A DNA stretch of 64,000 nucleotides from Thermoplasmata archaeon (lineage in GTDB: Archaea > Thermoplasmatota > Thermoplasmata > Lutacidiplasmatales > UBA184), in assembly GCA_022749815.1 (NCBI GenBank), contig JAKIWV010000002.1, positions 124,001-188,000 on the forward strand. The letters run 5' to 3'. The translations under genes and the position numbers were made by a program. The notes under the pieces are model-generated. The model did not search any database, had not been told where the DNA came from, and saw nothing but the letters and a program-made list of their open reading frames with translations. Positions 1 to 8,045 of the stretch are shown piece after piece (within the stretch, counting starts at the first letter, position 1; the number at the start of each line of letters is the position of its first letter).

Positions 1-81
1 GCTCTTGATCGGCGATTTCGATGCGTTGCATGGAGCCTTCCAATAGTCGATGGGAAAACCGGTCGAGGGGACCGGGGGTCG

Positions 82-90
82 GTATATAAG
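82..90 (+). promoter_or_regulatory. TATA box, sdh operon
   Basis: The sequence GTATATAAG lies about 100 nt before sdhA and is the only A+T-rich element in this G+C-rich leader. It is an archaeal TATA-like motif. It could also serve a divergent gene running off the left edge, because the element is nearly symmetric. Confidence 0.45.
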
Positions 91-189
91 CGCTCGCGGA
101 TGCGAAGTCCATCGCGCGCCGGAAGCACGCATCTAGCGCGCCTCCTTGCGCAGTCGTGATAAACCTCGGCCCGGTCGCACGGCCCGAGA

Positions 190-1863
190 ATGTTGCATCA
201 CGACATCGTCGTGGTCGGCGCCGGCCTCGCCGGCCAGCGCGCGGCGCTCGCAGCGGCCCGGGCGGGCCACGATGTCGCCGTCGTATCCAAGCTGCATCCG
301 CTGCGCTCGCATTCGGGCGCTGCGCAGGGCGGGATCAATGCCGCGATCGGCGCCGAGGATTCTGTGGATACGCACATCTTCGACACGGTCAAGGGCTCGG
401 ACTACCTCGGGGACCAGGACGCGATCGAGTTCTTCTGCCAGCAAGCGGGACCGACGGTCATCGAGATGGAGCACTTCGGCACCATCTTCAGCCGGGGGGA
501 CGACGGGTCGCTGGCGCGGCGCGCGTTCGGGGGCGCCGGGTTTCCCCGAACGATCTACGCCGCGGACCGAACGGGGCTTGCGCTCCTCCAGGGGATCTTC
601 GAGCACCTGAGCACCGAGACGATACGGATCTACGACGAGTGGTTCTTGCTCTCGATCGTGGTTCGGGAGGGTCGGGTCCAGGGCATCACCGCCTTCGACC
701 GTAAATCGGGGCAGATCGAGGGGATTGTCGCCAAGGCGGTCATCGTGGCGACCGGCCCGGCGGGGCGTATCTACGGCCGGACGACGAACGCCCACAGTTG
801 CACCGGCGATGGAATCGCCGCTGCGTACCGGGCGGGCGCGAACCTCAAGGACATGGAGTTCGTCCAATTCCATCCGACCGCTTTGCTCGAGTCGAGCATT
901 CTGATCACGGAAGGCGCTCGCGGAGAGGGCGGGATCATGAAGAACGCCTTGGGGGAGCGCTTCATGACCCGCTACGCTCCCCACGTACTCGACTTGGCCT
1001 CGCGCGATGTGGTTTCGCGCGCGATCGTGACCGAAGTCAAGTCGGGTCGGGGATTTCCGGGCGGGTACGTGACGCTCGAGCTCATGCACCTTGGGAAAGA
1101 GAAGATCGAGAGCCGGCTCCAGGAGATCTGCGACTTTTCACGGGCCTTCGCCGGTGTGGATCCAGTGACGGAGCCGATACCGGTGTTCCCGGCGCAGCAC
1201 TACATGATGGGCGGCATCGGGACGAACATGCAAGGGGAAACGAACGTGCCCGGGCTCTACGCCGCTGGCGAGGCGGCCTGCGTGTCTATCCACGGGGCGA
1301 ACCGCCTCGGCGGTAACTCCCTCCTGGAGACTCTGGTGTTTGGAAAGCAAGCCGGAGTCGCCGCGGCGGCCTACGTGTCGGGGGCACCGGAATCACGGCT
1401 CGCGCCGACGGACCTCGAGCGCGAGACCGGCCATTTCCTGGCCCTGCGGGCCCGGACAGAAGGGGAGTCCCCTCGGGTCCTCCGCACCGAGCTCCAGCAG
1501 ACGATGGACCAGTCCGTCGGGATCTATCGCGATCCGGATGATCTGTACCGGGCGCTCCGCAAGGTGCGAGAACTCCAGGAACGGAACCGGAACGTCCACG
1601 TGGTGGACCCGGCGACGACCTACAACCTGGACCTCACCGACGCCCTCGAGGTCGGGCATCTCCTCGACCTGGCCGAGGTCATCGTCGTCGGCGCGATCGC
1701 GCGAACCGAAAGCCGCGGGGCCCACACTCGCGTCGACTTCCCCGCGCGCGACGACAAGAATTGGATGAAGCACACCATCGCGCGCTGGACTTCGGGGGGG
1801 CCGGAGCTTTCGTATGCTCCCGTCGCCTATACTCGGTGGGACCCGACGGAGAGGGTCTATTGA
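190..1863 (+). CDS. sdhA: Succinate dehydrogenase/fumarate reductase flavoprotein subunit
   Basis: Catalytic FAD subunit that oxidises succinate to fumarate (or the reverse) at the cytoplasmic face of the membrane. The 557-aa protein opens with the dinucleotide fold G10-x-G12-x-x-G15. His41, in the [10 protein letters not shown] segment, matches the covalent FAD-attachment site. The HPTALLES and EGARGEGG active-site blocks and the C-terminal RTESRGAH-R motif follow. Length is typical for the family. Its stop overlaps the sdhB start by one base (TGATG). It is the first gene of a three-gene operon whose other members define an SdhE-type enzyme. Confidence 0.96.
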   Translation: MLHHDIVVVGAGLAGQRAALAAARAGHDVAVVSKLHPLRSHSGAAQGGINAAIGAEDSVDTHIFDTVKGSDYLGDQDAIEFFCQQAGPTVIEMEHFGTIFSRGDDGSLARRAFGGAGFPRTIYAADRTGLALLQGIFEHLSTETIRIYDEWFLLSIVVREGRVQGITAFDRKSGQIEGIVAKAVIVATGPAGRIYGRTTNAHSCTGDGIAAAYRAGANLKDMEFVQFHPTALLESSILITEGARGEGGIMKNALGERFMTRYAPHVLDLASRDVVSRAIVTEVKSGRGFPGGYVTLELMHLGKEKIESRLQEICDFSRAFAGVDPVTEPIPVFPAQHYMMGGIGTNMQGETNVPGLYAAGEAACVSIHGANRLGGNSLLETLVFGKQAGVAAAAYVSGAPESRLAPTDLERETGHFLALRARTEGESPRVLRTELQQTMDQSVGIYRDPDDLYRALRKVRELQERNRNVHVVDPATTYNLDLTDALEVGHLLDLAEVIVVGAIARTESRGAHTRVDFPARDDKNWMKHTIARWTSGGPELSYAPVAYTRWDPTERVY

Positions 1864-2843
1864 TGTTCGCCGCCGAGAAGCTCATCACCGTTCCCTTCGA
1901 CGTCTACCGCTACGATCCGACCCGCGGAGGTGAACCACGGTACCAGCACTACGAGCTCCGGCTCGCTCCCCATACGCCCATTCTGTCCGGGCTCTTGCGG
2001 ATTCGCGACGAGCTCGACCCAACGCTGACCCTCCGCTACTCCTGCCGGAGCGCGATCTGCGGCTCCTGTGCGATGCTCGTGAACTCGAAGAGCCGGCTCG
2101 CGTGTCACACCCCGGTCGGCCCGGAGGTCGCCGAGCACGGCCGGATCGTCGTCGACCCGATGCGGAACCAGCCGGTCCTCCGGGACCTCGTCGTCGACCA
2201 GAAGCCGTTCTGGACGCGTTACGAGCAGATGGACCCCCACCTGATCCCGGACCCGCTGCGGCCCATGCCCGAGGGGCGCCCGACGCAAATGACGCCGGCC
2301 CAAGTGGACCGGTTCAAGGAGACCCCCCGGTGCATCGCCTGCGCTTCATGCTACTCGGCGTGCCCCGCCGTCGAGGCCGACCCGGAGTTCCCGGGCCCGA
2401 TGGCGCTCGCGAAGCTGTACCGATTCGTCGTCGACCCGCGGGACGGGGCGCACAAGGCGCGGTTGCAGAAGATTCAGACCTCGGGGCTGTGGCTCTGTCT
2501 CCGGTGCCACTTGTGCACGGAGGCGTGCCCGAAGGATGTCCGACCGTCGGAACGGATCCGCGACCTCAAGGAACTCGCCGTCCGGGCGCAGGGGGGGACC
2601 GAGCCGGGGTCGCGCCATGCGATCGGCTTCATGAAGAACATCGAGGAGGCCGGAACCCTGAACGAGCTCAAGCTGGTTCGTCAGACCTCCGGTCTATCGG
2701 GGATGGTGGCGGCCGCCGGCCAGGGCATCCGCCTCGCTCGCAAGAAGCCCGAACTCCTCAAGGGACCGAAGACGATCGAAGGGATCGCGGAGGTCCGCAA
2801 GCTGTACGCTGCGTTGGAGAAGGACGAAGAGGTGCCGCTGTGA
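1863..2843 (+). CDS. sdhB: Succinate dehydrogenase iron-sulfur subunit, type E-like
   Basis: Electron-transfer subunit of 326 aa. The N-terminal ferredoxin domain has the [2Fe-2S] ligands C61, C66, C69 and C81. The C-terminal domain has C157, C160, C163 and C167, then C212, C215, C218 and C222. Classical SdhB lacks the second cysteine of that last set and binds [3Fe-4S]; four cysteines here predict a second [4Fe-4S], as known for non-classical archaeal (Sulfolobus-type) enzymes. The ATG at 1863 is chosen over upstream in-frame codons because it overlaps the sdhA stop and begins the conserved domain. The last four bases overlap the next gene. Confidence 0.94.
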   Translation: MFAAEKLITVPFDVYRYDPTRGGEPRYQHYELRLAPHTPILSGLLRIRDELDPTLTLRYSCRSAICGSCAMLVNSKSRLACHTPVGPEVAEHGRIVVDPMRNQPVLRDLVVDQKPFWTRYEQMDPHLIPDPLRPMPEGRPTQMTPAQVDRFKETPRCIACASCYSACPAVEADPEFPGPMALAKLYRFVVDPRDGAHKARLQKIQTSGLWLCLRCHLCTEACPKDVRPSERIRDLKELAVRAQGGTEPGSRHAIGFMKNIEEAGTLNELKLVRQTSGLSGMVAAAGQGIRLARKKPELLKGPKTIEGIAEVRKLYAALEKDEEVPL

Positions 2844-3727
2844 AGTTCGCCTACTATCCCGGATGTGTCGCCCAGGAATCCGGCAAGGAGCTCGACCTCG
2901 CGACGCGCTGGGTCAGCGCCCGGCTCGGCATCGAGCTCGTGGAGTTCCCGAGCTTTTCCTGCTGCGGCTCGGGGTTCCTGGACGAGGCCAACGGCATCCT
3001 GAACGTGGCCCTCAACGCCCGGAACCTCGCCATCGCCGAAAAAGCCGGGCTCGACCTGCTCACGATCTGTTCGACCTGCCAGGGGATGCTCACCTATGCC
3101 AACCGTCGGCTCGAGAATCCCACCGTGAAGGCGCGGGTGGATGGCGCCCTCGCTCCGCTGGGTATTTCGTATTCGGGAAAGACCCGGGTCACCCATCTGC
3201 TGCAGGTGCTGACCGAGCAGGTCGGCGCCGACCGAATCCGCTCGATGGTGCGACGTCCGCTGACCGGCCTGAAGGTCGGGGCCTTCTACGGGTGCCACCT
3301 CCTCCGGCCGGCCGACGAGATGCGCAGCGAGAGTGCGGAGGAGCCCCACTCGTTCGAGGACTTGATCTCCGCGCTCGGCGCGACGCCGGTGCTCTACCGA
3401 GGGCGGGTGATGTGCTGCGGCTTCCCGATCCTGTTCGTCAAAGAGCCGACGGCGAACCGCATCGCGGGTCGGCAGATCCTGGACGCGAAGGCCCACGGCG
3501 CGGACGCGATGGCGACCCCCTGCCCCCTCTGCCACATCTCGCTCGACTCGTTCCAGAACAAGGTCGCGAAGGAGGTCGGCGAGAAGCTGGACATGCCGAT
3601 CTTCCATCTCCCACAGCTCGTTGGCCTGGCGCTCGGCGCCACGCCCGAGGAACTCGGGTTGCCCCGCCACATGGTGTCGACCGACTCCGCGCTCCAGAAG
3701 CTCGGCGGAGTGGCCGTCCCGGCCTAG
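2840..3727 (+). CDS. Succinate dehydrogenase CCG-domain subunit (SdhE/HdrB-like)
   Basis: This 295-aa protein replaces the usual membrane anchor. It has two cysteine-rich CCG domains of the HdrB/SdhE kind: the first with YYPGC, CCGSGF and CSTCQG, the second with GCHLL, CCGFP and CPLCH. No transmembrane helix is visible. Start is the GTG at 2840, which overlaps the sdhB stop as GTGA and gives the standard N-terminus of the family. Homologues in Sulfolobus-type SQR pass electrons towards the quinone. The small SdhF partner of that enzyme type is not encoded next to it. The name sdhC is also used for this subunit. Confidence 0.9.
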   Translation: MKFAYYPGCVAQESGKELDLATRWVSARLGIELVEFPSFSCCGSGFLDEANGILNVALNARNLAIAEKAGLDLLTICSTCQGMLTYANRRLENPTVKARVDGALAPLGISYSGKTRVTHLLQVLTEQVGADRIRSMVRRPLTGLKVGAFYGCHLLRPADEMRSESAEEPHSFEDLISALGATPVLYRGRVMCCGFPILFVKEPTANRIAGRQILDAKAHGADAMATPCPLCHISLDSFQNKVAKEVGEKLDMPIFHLPQLVGLALGATPEELGLPRHMVSTDSALQKLGGVAVPA

Positions 3728-3999
3728 TCCGGTGGAGTGACGCCCCCCCCGGTCCGTGGGCGCGTCAGCTCCCGGGCGCCTTCGCCCTGGACTACAAAGA
3801 GATGCAGGCGGTCGCAGGTGTTCCGGAAGAATTTCCCGCCCTGGCCCCCGTAGGTCTCCGTGAGGTGGGCGCGCAGGGATTCCTCGGACCAGGAAGGGTC
3901 CACCGTCGGGCTGAACATGCATCGAAAGACCAGGACGCGATGCCCCTCGAGGTCCACGCGGTCCGACTCTGGAGAGCCGCAGAACGGGCAGTGCTGCAC
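3724..3999 (-). CDS. Small zinc-ribbon protein, function unknown
   Basis: The reading frame carries a CPFCG motif at its N-terminus and a further cysteine in VFRCMF, suggesting a small metal-binding protein. I do not recognise a family. The first standard start is the GTG at 3999 (91 aa), but the frame remains open and coding-like up to a CTG at 4065. That CTG overlaps the stop of the upstream gene as CTGA, mimicking the ATGA/GTGA overlaps seen elsewhere here, and would give 113 aa. The stop converges with and overlaps that of the SdhE gene. Confidence 0.6.
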   Translation of the reverse strand: MQHCPFCGSPESDRVDLEGHRVLVFRCMFSPTVDPSWSEESLRAHLTETYGGQGGKFFRNTCDRLHLFVVQGEGARELTRPRTGGGVTPPD

Positions 4000-4061
4000 G
4001 TCCCACTGGAATCTGGCGAACGGTATGAGCCTGACGGAGACGGCAACGGAGCGCGCGAGCG

Positions 4062-5546
4062 TCAGGCGACCCGGTAGCGGCCGGCTCGGTCCTGAAAGAG
4101 CACCCCGCGGATCCGGAGGCGCTCGAGTTGGTTCTCGATGTCCCACTCCGAGGCGACTGCGCCGGAGGCACGAAGTCCGGCCACGGCTTCCGAGAGCGAA
4201 AGTCCGGCCGCCCGGTCGAGGAAGAGTCCCTCGAGCGTTCGCCTTAGTCGCGTGGTGCGTCCCCCCTCGGTTCGGTCGAGGGCACGGACCAACGGGCCCT
4301 GTCCCGCACGCGCCCAGACCGTCGCCCGGTCGGTGACGCGGATGAGGGAATCCACGACCCAACGGAGGTCCGATGCTTCGACCTCGGGCGCGGCTCGGAG
4401 GCGGGCCCGGCCGATGGCCGTTTGCGCGAGTCGGTCCCGGAAATTCCGTCGGTCGACCATGTCGCCCCACCCCTCGTTGGGACGATCCGGAGGAGAGCCC
4501 GGAAGGGTGTCCAACGTTTCCCGAAGTCGCGGTTCCTCCTCCCGGAGCCAACGGTACCAGTCGGGCGCATCGGGAGGCTCGGGCGTCCACCAATGAAGTG
4601 CCCACACCGCGGCCCGTACTGCGTCCGGCACTTCCTCGGGGACCTGAGGGACGGAACCGGTTTCCTCGGGGCCCAGTAGTAGCAGGCCCGGTCCGGCGGA
4701 GAGGAAGGACGTGAACTCGGACCTCAGGGGGGGGCCATAGGTGATGACCGAGCGCGGGGCCATCTCCGAGGAAATGGGGGCCGGGGGCGCGCTCGAGACC
4801 GACCGCAACTCTACCGAGAATGGGCGAGCGGTGGCCGGGGACCCGCGTCGGATCCGCGCGCCAGAGGCCAGTTCGAGCAAGCGGGGTCCGGTCGAGGAAC
4901 GTCGCCCCGAGCGGTGGACCCAGTCGGGGACCATGTCGAGAATCCCCGTGAGGAAGGTTCGGTGTCGTGCCAACGACCAGCCCGCCACCTCCACGCATAG
5001 GTCGAGACCGGCCGGAAGGCCGTGCCAGGGATTGGACCCCACGAGGGGTAGAAGCAGAGACTCAACCGCCCGAGGGGGCAGGTGCCACAACTCCGACAGA
5101 ACGGATACAACATTCGACGCCGATCGGGGCGGAGTCCCCGGTAGTATCTCGTCCCAGGTGGCCGGCTCGAATCCGCGCCGCGCCTCAAGTACGATCTCGC
5201 CAAAGGGGCCATCGGACCCGGTCAGTACCCCCTTCGTGGGTTGAGGGAGCCGGACGAGAGCTCCCTCGGCGGGGCGACGCGTCCGTGCGGGGAGCGACGC
5301 AAGATAGGTGGCGCCCAATCCCGTCGGCTGCGCCGCGAGCGCGAAGAGCCGGCGGTTGGCCTCGGCGTCGGACCAGTGGGCCGGCGGCTCGATCGAGTAG
5401 GCGAAACCGACCACATCTGGCAGCGGGCGGCCGTACGGGATGCGACGGAGCTCCGTCTCCCACCGCGCGAAGGCGAGCCGGCGCATGCGTTCCCAGGGAT
5501 GCTCTCGCCGATGCGCGGTGGACTCCGGGGCAGGAACGGGGCACAT
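4062..5546 (-). CDS. Unknown protein with MCM-like C-terminal region
   Basis: 494 aa, no signal peptide or membrane segment. Residues about 385-430 (RDRLAQTAIGRARLRAAPEV followed by a helix ending DSLIRVTD) resemble the AAA+ lid helices of MCM helicases. The last 60 residues resemble their winged helix (a LERLRIRGVLFQ segment). No Walker A or B motif is visible, so any MCM relationship would be to an inactive paralogue. The N-terminal half is unrecognised. The preceding small RHH gene and the following zinc-ribbon gene are on the same strand and may share its transcript. The MCM link is inference from weak similarity. Confidence 0.6.
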   Translation of the reverse strand: MCPVPAPESTAHRREHPWERMRRLAFARWETELRRIPYGRPLPDVVGFAYSIEPPAHWSDAEANRRLFALAAQPTGLGATYLASLPARTRRPAEGALVRLPQPTKGVLTGSDGPFGEIVLEARRGFEPATWDEILPGTPPRSASNVVSVLSELWHLPPRAVESLLLPLVGSNPWHGLPAGLDLCVEVAGWSLARHRTFLTGILDMVPDWVHRSGRRSSTGPRLLELASGARIRRGSPATARPFSVELRSVSSAPPAPISSEMAPRSVITYGPPLRSEFTSFLSAGPGLLLLGPEETGSVPQVPEEVPDAVRAAVWALHWWTPEPPDAPDWYRWLREEEPRLRETLDTLPGSPPDRPNEGWGDMVDRRNFRDRLAQTAIGRARLRAAPEVEASDLRWVVDSLIRVTDRATVWARAGQGPLVRALDRTEGGRTTRLRRTLEGLFLDRAAGLSLSEAVAGLRASGAVASEWDIENQLERLRIRGVLFQDRAGRYRVA

Positions 5547-5589
5547 GAGTCCGAATCAGCGTCGAGACCGGCCGTCCACTTGACGGCGT

Positions 5590-5817
5590 TCAGTCGATGT
5601 ATCCGAGCGAGCGGAGCCGGTCGCGGAGCTGGCGTTCCTCTTCTTCGGAGAAGGGGGTCTCGGAAGTCGATTCGGCCAGCCGGGCGAGGATGAAGGAGAC
5701 GAAGTCGTCGAGGGAGCCAAAGGAGGTCCGTGCCAGCTTGCGCTCGAGCTGCCGCGCCACTTCCTCCGGGATCTTGACGGTCCGAGAATTGTGCGTGGGT
5801 GGGGGCGCCGGGGTCAT
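5590..5817 (-). CDS. Ribbon-helix-helix-like small protein
   Basis: 75 aa. A short disordered lead is followed by RTVKIPEEVARQLERKL, a strand-helix arrangement like CopG/Arc ribbon-helix-helix proteins. The second half, with the acidic SEEEERQLRDRLRSLGYID tail, matches a widespread family of small archaeal and actinobacterial proteins with the same ending. No function is established for that family to my knowledge. It lies 43 nt upstream of the MCM-like gene on the same strand and may be co-transcribed. Confidence 0.7.
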   Translation of the reverse strand: MTPAPPPTHNSRTVKIPEEVARQLERKLARTSFGSLDDFVSFILARLAESTSETPFSEEEERQLRDRLRSLGYID

Positions 5818-5884
5818 ACAAACCTCCGGCCCGAGTCATCGCCCAACATATGCCCTTCCATCCCCGCCCGCGGTGGGCGGCCGT

Positions 5885-6832
5885 CTATTCCCACTCGATC
5901 GTCGCCGGCGGCTTGTCGGTCACATCGTAGAGAACTCGCGTCACCTTTCCGGAGAGCTCGCGCGTGATTCGTTCCGCGATGGTGCGCAGGAGGGTCATGG
6001 GAACCCCCATGGCCGTGGCAGTCATGGCATCGGAGGATTCCACGATCCGAACTGACACGGCCTCGCCGTGGACGCGGTTGTCTCCCTGGACGCCCACGGT
6101 GCGGACCGGGAGCAGTACCGCGAAGTACTGCCACGGTCGGGCGATCGACCCATCCGCGATCCTCCGCTCGACCTCCTCCTCGACGACCGCGTTGGCCTTC
6201 CGGACGATGGCCACACGCTCGGCCGTGACGGGGCCGGTGATCCGGACGGCGAGTCCGGGACCCGGGAACGGCTGCCGTTCGGGAGAAGGGATGTGCAAAT
6301 AGGTGGAGAGGGCCCGGACCTCGTCTTTGTAGAGGTCTCGGAGCGGCTCGACGATCTTGAGCTTCAGGTCCTTCGGGAGTCCCCCCACGTTGTGGTGGGT
6401 CTTGATCGTGTCGCGGAGCGCGCCTCCGCTCTCGATCCAGTCCGGCGCGATGGTCCCCTGGATCAGGGAATCCGCGCCGAATCGCTCGGCTTCCGTCTCG
6501 AAGAGCCGGATGAACGCTTCCCCGATCCGTCGCCGTTTCTCCTCGGGGTCCGCGACGCCCGCGAGGACCCCCAGGAATCGGTCCGCGGCCGGGAGGACCT
6601 CGACGTCGAGATGGCTCGCCGCAAAGAACCCTTGCACCCGCTCGGCCTCATGCAGCCGCAGGAGGCCGGTGTCGACGAAGAGGGCGCGCGACCGTTCCCC
6701 GAGCGCCTCCTGGGCGAGCAGCGCCGCAGCCGTGCTGTCGATCCCTCCGCTGGCCGCGACGATGGCCCGACCGGGTATCTCCGCCCGCAAATGGGCGATC
6801 GCGTCCCGATGGAATGCGGCCGGGTCCCTCAC
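5885..6832 (-). CDS. guaAB: GMP synthase subunit B (ATP-PPase and dimerisation domains)
   Basis: Converts XMP to GMP using ATP and ammonia. The 315-aa protein has the PP-loop SGGIDS at residues 28-33 and the GMP-synthase C-terminal dimerisation domain ending in IEWE, the family's invariant terminus. The glutaminase domain is absent, as is normal in archaea where it is a separate protein; that gene is not in this window. Start is the GTG at 6832, overlapping the purE stop as GTGA, so purE and this gene are translationally coupled in a purine operon. Confidence 0.95.
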   Translation of the reverse strand: MRDPAAFHRDAIAHLRAEIPGRAIVAASGGIDSTAAALLAQEALGERSRALFVDTGLLRLHEAERVQGFFAASHLDVEVLPAADRFLGVLAGVADPEEKRRRIGEAFIRLFETEAERFGADSLIQGTIAPDWIESGGALRDTIKTHHNVGGLPKDLKLKIVEPLRDLYKDEVRALSTYLHIPSPERQPFPGPGLAVRITGPVTAERVAIVRKANAVVEEEVERRIADGSIARPWQYFAVLLPVRTVGVQGDNRVHGEAVSVRIVESSDAMTATAMGVPMTLLRTIAERITRELSGKVTRVLYDVTDKPPATIEWE

Positions 6833-7293
6833 GCCGGCTCCGTGGAGCGGCCCGGGGCGGGTTCTTCACGCCACTTCGCGCGATATCGCTCCAGCGCCGC
6901 GGTCAGCTCGGGATACTTGAGCGCCAGGATCTCGACCGCCAGCAGCGCGGCGTTGTCGGCGGCATCGAGTCCCACCGCCGCGACGGGAACGCCGGGGGGC
7001 ATCTGGACGACCGAGAGGAGACTGTCCAGGCCGAGGCCCTTGTGAATGGGCACGCCGATCACCGGCCGCAGGGTCCGGGCCGCGACCGCTCCGGGCAAGG
7101 CGGCGGAGAGCCCCGCCATCGCGATGAAGACGTCCGTCTCCGGGTCGTGGGCCAAGCGCTCGACCTTCTCGGGGGTCCGATGCGCCGAGGCGACATGGAT
7201 CTCGGCCGGGACATGGAACTCGGAGAGTCGCTGGCGGGCCGCCTCTGCCGTCGGCAGGTCCGACTTGCTCCCGATGAGGATGGCGACCTTCAT
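6829..7293 (-). CDS. purE: PurE, N5-carboxyaminoimidazole ribonucleotide mutase family
   Basis: Catalyses formation of 4-carboxy-AIR in purine synthesis. 154 aa with GSKSD at residues 8-12, SAHRTP at 36-41, and the glycine-rich MAGLSAALPG loop, all family hallmarks. No PurK is seen in the window, so whether it acts as the class I mutase or as an AIR carboxylase cannot be settled here. First gene of the purE-guaAB pair. An 85-nt divergent spacer separates it from the membrane-protein gene at 7379. Confidence 0.94.
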   Translation of the reverse strand: MKVAILIGSKSDLPTAEAARQRLSEFHVPAEIHVASAHRTPEKVERLAHDPETDVFIAMAGLSAALPGAVAARTLRPVIGVPIHKGLGLDSLLSVVQMPPGVPVAAVGLDAADNAALLAVEILALKYPELTAALERYRAKWREEPAPGRSTEPA

Positions 7294-7378
7294 GCGCCGA
7301 CCGAGTCGCCGCGCGGCAAAAAAGATTGAGGCACGGTGGGGCCGAAACCTCCATAGGTCGAGAGGCCCCGCGAAGTGT

Positions 7379-8032
7379 GTGCGCCTGAGGATACTTACCG
7401 GCGGCCGGTGGCGTCGTTGGCTCGGGGCGCGGCTTGGGGGCGACTTCGAGCTCGGCGACCGGGCCTGGCGCCGGACGCTGCACTTCTTCGGCGCAGCGGT
7501 GCTCCTCTACTACGCGCTCCCCACGGACGTACTCGGGGGCTTCACGCGGGAGGAACTACTTCTCACCGCCTTGGCGCTGGTGCTGGTCCTCGAGTTGCTC
7601 CGGTGGGCCGCCGGTGTGGAGCTGCCGACGATCCGTGCCTACGAGCGGGCACGCATCGCGTCCTACGTGTTCTATGCCGTGGCGTTGGTGGCGGCGGTGC
7701 TCTTGTTTCCGCTGCCCATCGCGCTCGTCGTGGTTCTAGGTACGGCATTCGTCGACCCCCTGATCGGGGAACTTCGGTTGTCGTCCCGATGGCGGTCGAC
7801 CTACCCGTGGTTCCCCGGCGCGGTGTATGTCCTACTGGGCTCCGCCGCGTTGATCTTCGTGACGCACTGGCCGGCCTTTGCGGCGGTGCTCTTCGTGGGG
7901 ATCGCCGCGGTCGTGGCGCTGGCGGTCGAACGGCCGAAGATCCCGGACCTCGACGACGACCTCGCGATGACGCTGGTGCCGGCGTTGGTGCTGGCCGGCC
8001 TGATGCTCCTCGCCCCGGGGGTCTTCCCGTAG
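7379..8032 (+). CDS. Polytopic membrane protein, dolichol kinase/CDP-transferase-like
   Basis: 217 aa with about six hydrophobic segments. The RRTLHFFG element just before the first helix and a central GTAFVDPLIGE element are arranged like the conserved RxxxH and GDxxAxxxG sites of dolichol/phytol kinases and CDP-diglyceride synthases, but the aspartate pattern is imperfect. A role in lipid or polyprenol phosphorylation is therefore a guess. The GTG at 7379 is chosen because the upstream reading frame is antisense to purE and not protein-like. Stop converges with the GvpD-like gene 13 nt away. Confidence 0.65.
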   Translation: MRLRILTGGRWRRWLGARLGGDFELGDRAWRRTLHFFGAAVLLYYALPTDVLGGFTREELLLTALALVLVLELLRWAAGVELPTIRAYERARIASYVFYAVALVAAVLLFPLPIALVVVLGTAFVDPLIGELRLSSRWRSTYPWFPGAVYVLLGSAALIFVTHWPAFAAVLFVGIAAVVALAVERPKIPDLDDDLAMTLVPALVLAGLMLLAPGVFP

Positions 8033-8045
8033 ATGGGGAATCGAT

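Noticed and set aside
1-31. Possible 5' end of a divergent minus-strand gene starting with ATG at 31 (MQRIEIADQE)
   Set aside because: Only ten codons are visible, so neither coding nature nor identity can be judged, although the symmetric TATA element at 82-90 would suit it.
133-1089. Long minus-strand open frame opposite sdhA
   Set aside because: It is antisense to a clearly recognisable gene and its translation is Arg/Asp-rich without domain features; a by-product of high G+C.
2681-4171. 496-codon minus-strand open frame across the SdhE gene
   Set aside because: Antisense to the CCG-domain subunit; low-complexity Arg/Gly-rich translation.
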